8,131 bases of DNA, from positions 1 through 8,131 of the forward strand of contig JALNZZ010000092.1 of assembly GCA_023229065.1 (NCBI GenBank). Reading direction: 5' to 3'. This document shows, piece by piece, positions 5,757 to 8,131 of the stretch. Source of the DNA: Porticoccaceae bacterium (lineage in GTDB: Bacteria; Pseudomonadota; Gammaproteobacteria; Pseudomonadales; Porticoccaceae). The notes under the pieces are model-generated. The model had not been told where the DNA came from, searched no databases, and was given only the letters and a program-made list of their open reading frames with translations. How positions within the stretch are numbered: the stretch's first letter is position 1; every line of letters begins with the position of its first letter. Position numbers and translations under genes: made by a program.

Positions 5757-8131
5757 GCACCTCAATAGCAAACGTGAGGAGCTACACCAGCGCTTTGAGC
5801 GGGTGTGGGGCAGCTTGCCGGGCTGGGGAGCGCTGGCGGCGGTCAACCACACCGCTATCGGCGTGCGCTTCATGGTTACCGGCATGGTGTTCTTTGTGGT
5901 GGGTGGCTTGCTGGCCATGCTGCTGCGCACCCAGCTGGCACTGCCAGCGCAGGAGATTGTGACCCCGGCGGTCTATAACCAGCTGTTCACCATGCACGGC
6001 ACGGTGATGATGTTTTTGTTCGCCATCCCGGTACTTGAAGGACTGGCCATGTACCTGGTGCCGAAAATGATCGGTGCCCGCGACCTGGCATTCCCACGGC
6101 TCAGTGCCCTGGGTTATTTTTGCTATCTTTTCGGCGGCATCATCATGCTCTTCAGTCTGGTGCTGGGTATGGCGCCCGCGGGGGGCTGGTTCATGTACAC
6201 CCCGCTCAGCAATGCTTCCTTCTCTCCTGGTCGGGGGCCGGATTTCTGGCTGCTGGGCATCACCTTTGTGGAAATTTCCGCGATTACCGCGGGAGTGGAA
6301 TTGGTGGTGTCCATCCTGCGCACCCGTGCCCCGGGCATGACGCTGGGAAAAATGCCGCTGTTTTGCTGGTATATCCTTACCATGGCGCTGATGATTGTGT
6401 TCGGGTTTCCGCCTCTGGTACTGGCCAGCATCCTGCTGGAGCTGGAGCGCGCTGCCGGAATGGTCTTTTTTGCTGTGGAGGGGGGTGGTGATCCCCTGTT
6501 GTGGCAGCACCTGTTCTGGATGTTCGGTCACCCTGAGGTCTATATTATTTTTCTGCCTGCGGCCGGGATTGTCTCCACCTTGATCCCGGTGTTTGCCGGT
6601 CGCCCGCTGGTGGGATACCGCTGGGTGGTGCTGTCCATTATTCTCACGGGATTTATCAGTTTTGGGCTGTGGGTTCACCATATGTTTACGGTGGGCATCC
6701 CGCAGCTGGCACAGGCATTTTTTTCGGTGGCCAGCATGTTGGTAGCAGTGCCCACTGCGATTCAGGTATTCGCCTGGATCGCGACCCTATGGAGCGGGCA
6801 AGTGCGCAACAGCTTGCCTATGCTGTGGATTTTCGGCTTTTTGGTGATCTTTGTCTGCGGTGGCCTCACTGGCGTGATGTTGGCCCTGGTGCCCTTTAAC
6901 TGGCAGGTGCACGACACCCACTTTGTGGTAGCCCATATGCACTATGTGCTGGTGGGGGGCATGTTGTTTCCCTTGATTGCCGGCCTCTATTACTGGCTGC
7001 CGCACCTGTCGGGCCGCCTGCCTTCCGAGCGTCTCGGTCGCTGGGCCTTCTGGCTGACGTTTGGCGGCTTCAATCTTACCTTTCTACTAATGCACCTCAC
7101 TGGCCTGCTGGGTATGCCGAGACGGGTCTACACTTATCAGGCCGGGGTGGGGTGGGACTGGCTCAATTTATTGTCCTCGGTAGGCGGGTTTGTGATGGCC
7201 ATTGGGGTGGCACTACTGCTGATAGACCTCGGGCTGCACTGCCGTTTCGGTCGTCGCACGAGTATTAATCCGTGGTGTGCAGATACTCTCGAATGGGCCA
7301 CTGCCACGCCGGCGGGCTCCTACAACTTTATCAGCTTGCCGTCAGTCCATACTCGCCACCCTCTGTGGGAGAACCCTGAGCTTCCCCACACTATCGCTCG
7401 CGGTGAGCATGGTCTTGTCGATATCGATCATATTCGTCGGGAAACCTGGGGTACTGATGCCATCACCGCCAAAGTACGGGAGATTTTTCATCTGCCGAGA
7501 AATTCCTGGCTGCCACTGCAAGCATCGGTCGTGCTTGCACTGCTCTGTATCAGTTTGTTGTTGCGTATCTATCCCGCTGCCCTGCTGGTCGCGGTGCTGG
7601 CGTTGCTGATCCTGCTGCGCTGGAGCTGGCACTGTGGCGCCCATCCGTGTGCCGATCCAGTGGCTGAGGGAGAGCCGATGGACCCACCCTTGCACTCCCG
7701 TTCAGTGGATGGCCCCGGTCGCTGGGGGATGGTTGTTACCCTGATGGCCAATGGCACTTTATACGCGTCATTGCTGTTCGGCTGGCTGTATTTGTGGACG
7801 GTTGCGCCTCAGTGGCAGGTTCCCGAGCAGAACCCTGTTGGCCTGTGGCCGCTACTTGTCAGTGGAGTATTGCTCGGTGGCGCTGCTCTGTTTCATCGCT
7901 GGCTGGCTTGCTCTCTTGCGAGAGGTGATGACAGAAAGCTGCGGTCTGGCCTGTGGTGGATAGCCGCCCTCGGGCTTGCCCATTTTGGGATATTGCTGTG
8001 GGTATTGTTGAGAGCCTCTCTTGCTCCCCAGGAGCTGGCGCACGACGCTGTGTTGCTAGTGCTGCTGATGTATCTCCTGATTCACGGAGGTCTTGCCACC
8101 TTGCTTACTGCAATGCAGGCGGTACGGGTCG
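5749..8131 (+). CDS. ctaD: Cytochrome c oxidase subunit I fused to a subunit III-like domain (3' truncated)
   Basis: The frame is open for 794 codons from the ATG at 5749 to the window end, with no stop. AAGGGA (5737-5742) lies 6 nt before the ATG. Residues 36-495 are the 12-helix subunit I core that reduces O2 to water and pumps protons. Visible ligands are His83 and His398 (heme a), His396 (heme a3), His261, His310 and His311 (CuB), Tyr265 (cross-linked to CuB His), and His388/Asp389 (Mg site). D-channel ends Asp112 and Glu263 (GHPEVY) place it in the A1 type. Oddly, the K-channel lysine is Gln339 (PTAIQVF) and the D-channel asparagines are Met101, Ser119 and Glu184. After the closing NPW..TLEWATATP segment (507-521) and a soluble linker come two helices (588-624), then a subunit III-like region from about 655 (RWGMVVTLMANGTLYASLLF). 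There the usual membrane Glu is Asn668. Length exceeds a plain subunit I (about 530), as in known I-III fusions. Confidence 0.93.
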   Translation, partial: MTEHLNSKREELHQRFERVWGSLPGWGALAAVNHTAIGVRFMVTGMVFFVVGGLLAMLLRTQLALPAQEIVTPAVYNQLFTMHGTVMMFLFAIPVLEGLAMYLVPKMIGARDLAFPRLSALGYFCYLFGGIIMLFSLVLGMAPAGGWFMYTPLSNASFSPGRGPDFWLLGITFVEISAITAGVELVVSILRTRAPGMTLGKMPLFCWYILTMALMIVFGFPPLVLASILLELERAAGMVFFAVEGGGDPLLWQHLFWMFGHPEVYIIFLPAAGIVSTLIPVFAGRPLVGYRWVVLSIILTGFISFGLWVHHMFTVGIPQLAQAFFSVASMLVAVPTAIQVFAWIATLWSGQVRNSLPMLWIFGFLVIFVCGGLTGVMLALVPFNWQVHDTHFVVAHMHYVLVGGMLFPLIAGLYYWLPHLSGRLPSERLGRWAFWLTFGGFNLTFLLMHLTGLLGMPRRVYTYQAGVGWDWLNLLSSVGGFVMAIGVALLLIDLGLHCRFGRRTSINPWCADTLEWATATPAGSYNFISLPSVHTRHPLWENPELPHTIARGEHGLVDIDHIRRETWGTDAITAKVREIFHLPRNSWLPLQASVVLALLCISLLLRIYPAALLVAVLALLILLRWSWHCGAHPCADPVAEGEPMDPPLHSRSVDGPGRWGMVVTLMANGTLYASLLFGWLYLWTVAPQWQVPEQNPVGLWPLLVSGVLLGGAALFHRWLACSLARGDDRKLRSGLWWIAALGLAHFGILLWVLLRASLAPQELAHDAVLLVLLMYLLIHGGLATLLTAMQAVRV

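Noticed and set aside
5782..6681. Long open frame on the minus strand across subunit I
   Set aside because: It yields a His/Gln/Arg-rich sequence, the usual mirror of codon-biased membrane-protein genes, and no motif.
1..8131. CRISPR array, insertion sequence, prophage, defence system or toxin-antitoxin pair
   Set aside because: I saw no regularly spaced repeats, transposase, terminal inverted repeats or known defence motifs; nearly all of the sequence is explained by housekeeping and respiratory genes.

Overview
The window reads as ordinary chromosome from a moderately GC-rich gammaproteobacterium, probably marine or environmental. The evidence is the RhlE tail, a PurT that keeps the E. coli residue numbering at its metal-binding glutamates, a compact CspA-type cold-shock gene, and good Shine-Dalgarno and sigma70-like signals. 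A Cellvibrionales/Halieaceae-type host would fit, but that is a guess from protein character. I see no mobile element, CRISPR array, tRNA or rRNA.

Bases 1-2600 hold separate single-gene units. They are the RGG-rich C-terminus of the DEAD-box helicase RhlE (cut by the window edge) with a clear terminator, a DUF1971 small protein, a cold-shock protein with a good promoter about 150 nt upstream and a strong terminator, and a solitary FkbM-family methyltransferase with its own promoter. purT (formate-dependent GAR transformylase) follows. A perfect 11-bp hairpin with a short T run lies just ahead of it and could be the FkbM terminator or a purT leader element.

Bases 3919-8131 form a respiratory cluster. 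It contains a small four-helix CopD/HemJ-like membrane protein (+), a convergent DUF2231 membrane protein (-), and then on the + strand a lipoprotein-type cytochrome c oxidase subunit II (CuA ligands intact) overlapping by 8 nt a long subunit I that continues into a subunit III-like domain and runs off the window. Subunits II and I(-III) would form a heme-copper oxidase in the inner membrane. The CopD/HemJ-like and DUF2231 proteins are probably accessory or heme/copper-related.

The most interesting signal is in subunit I. All heme and CuB ligands, the cross-linked tyrosine and the D-channel end points (Asp112, Glu263) are present. However, the K-channel lysine is a glutamine (Gln339), and the three D-channel asparagines are Met101, Ser119 and Glu184. 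The subunit III-like domain also lacks its usual membrane glutamate. This suggests a heme-copper oxidase with rewired proton paths. Whether that is a trait of a known subfamily cannot be settled here.
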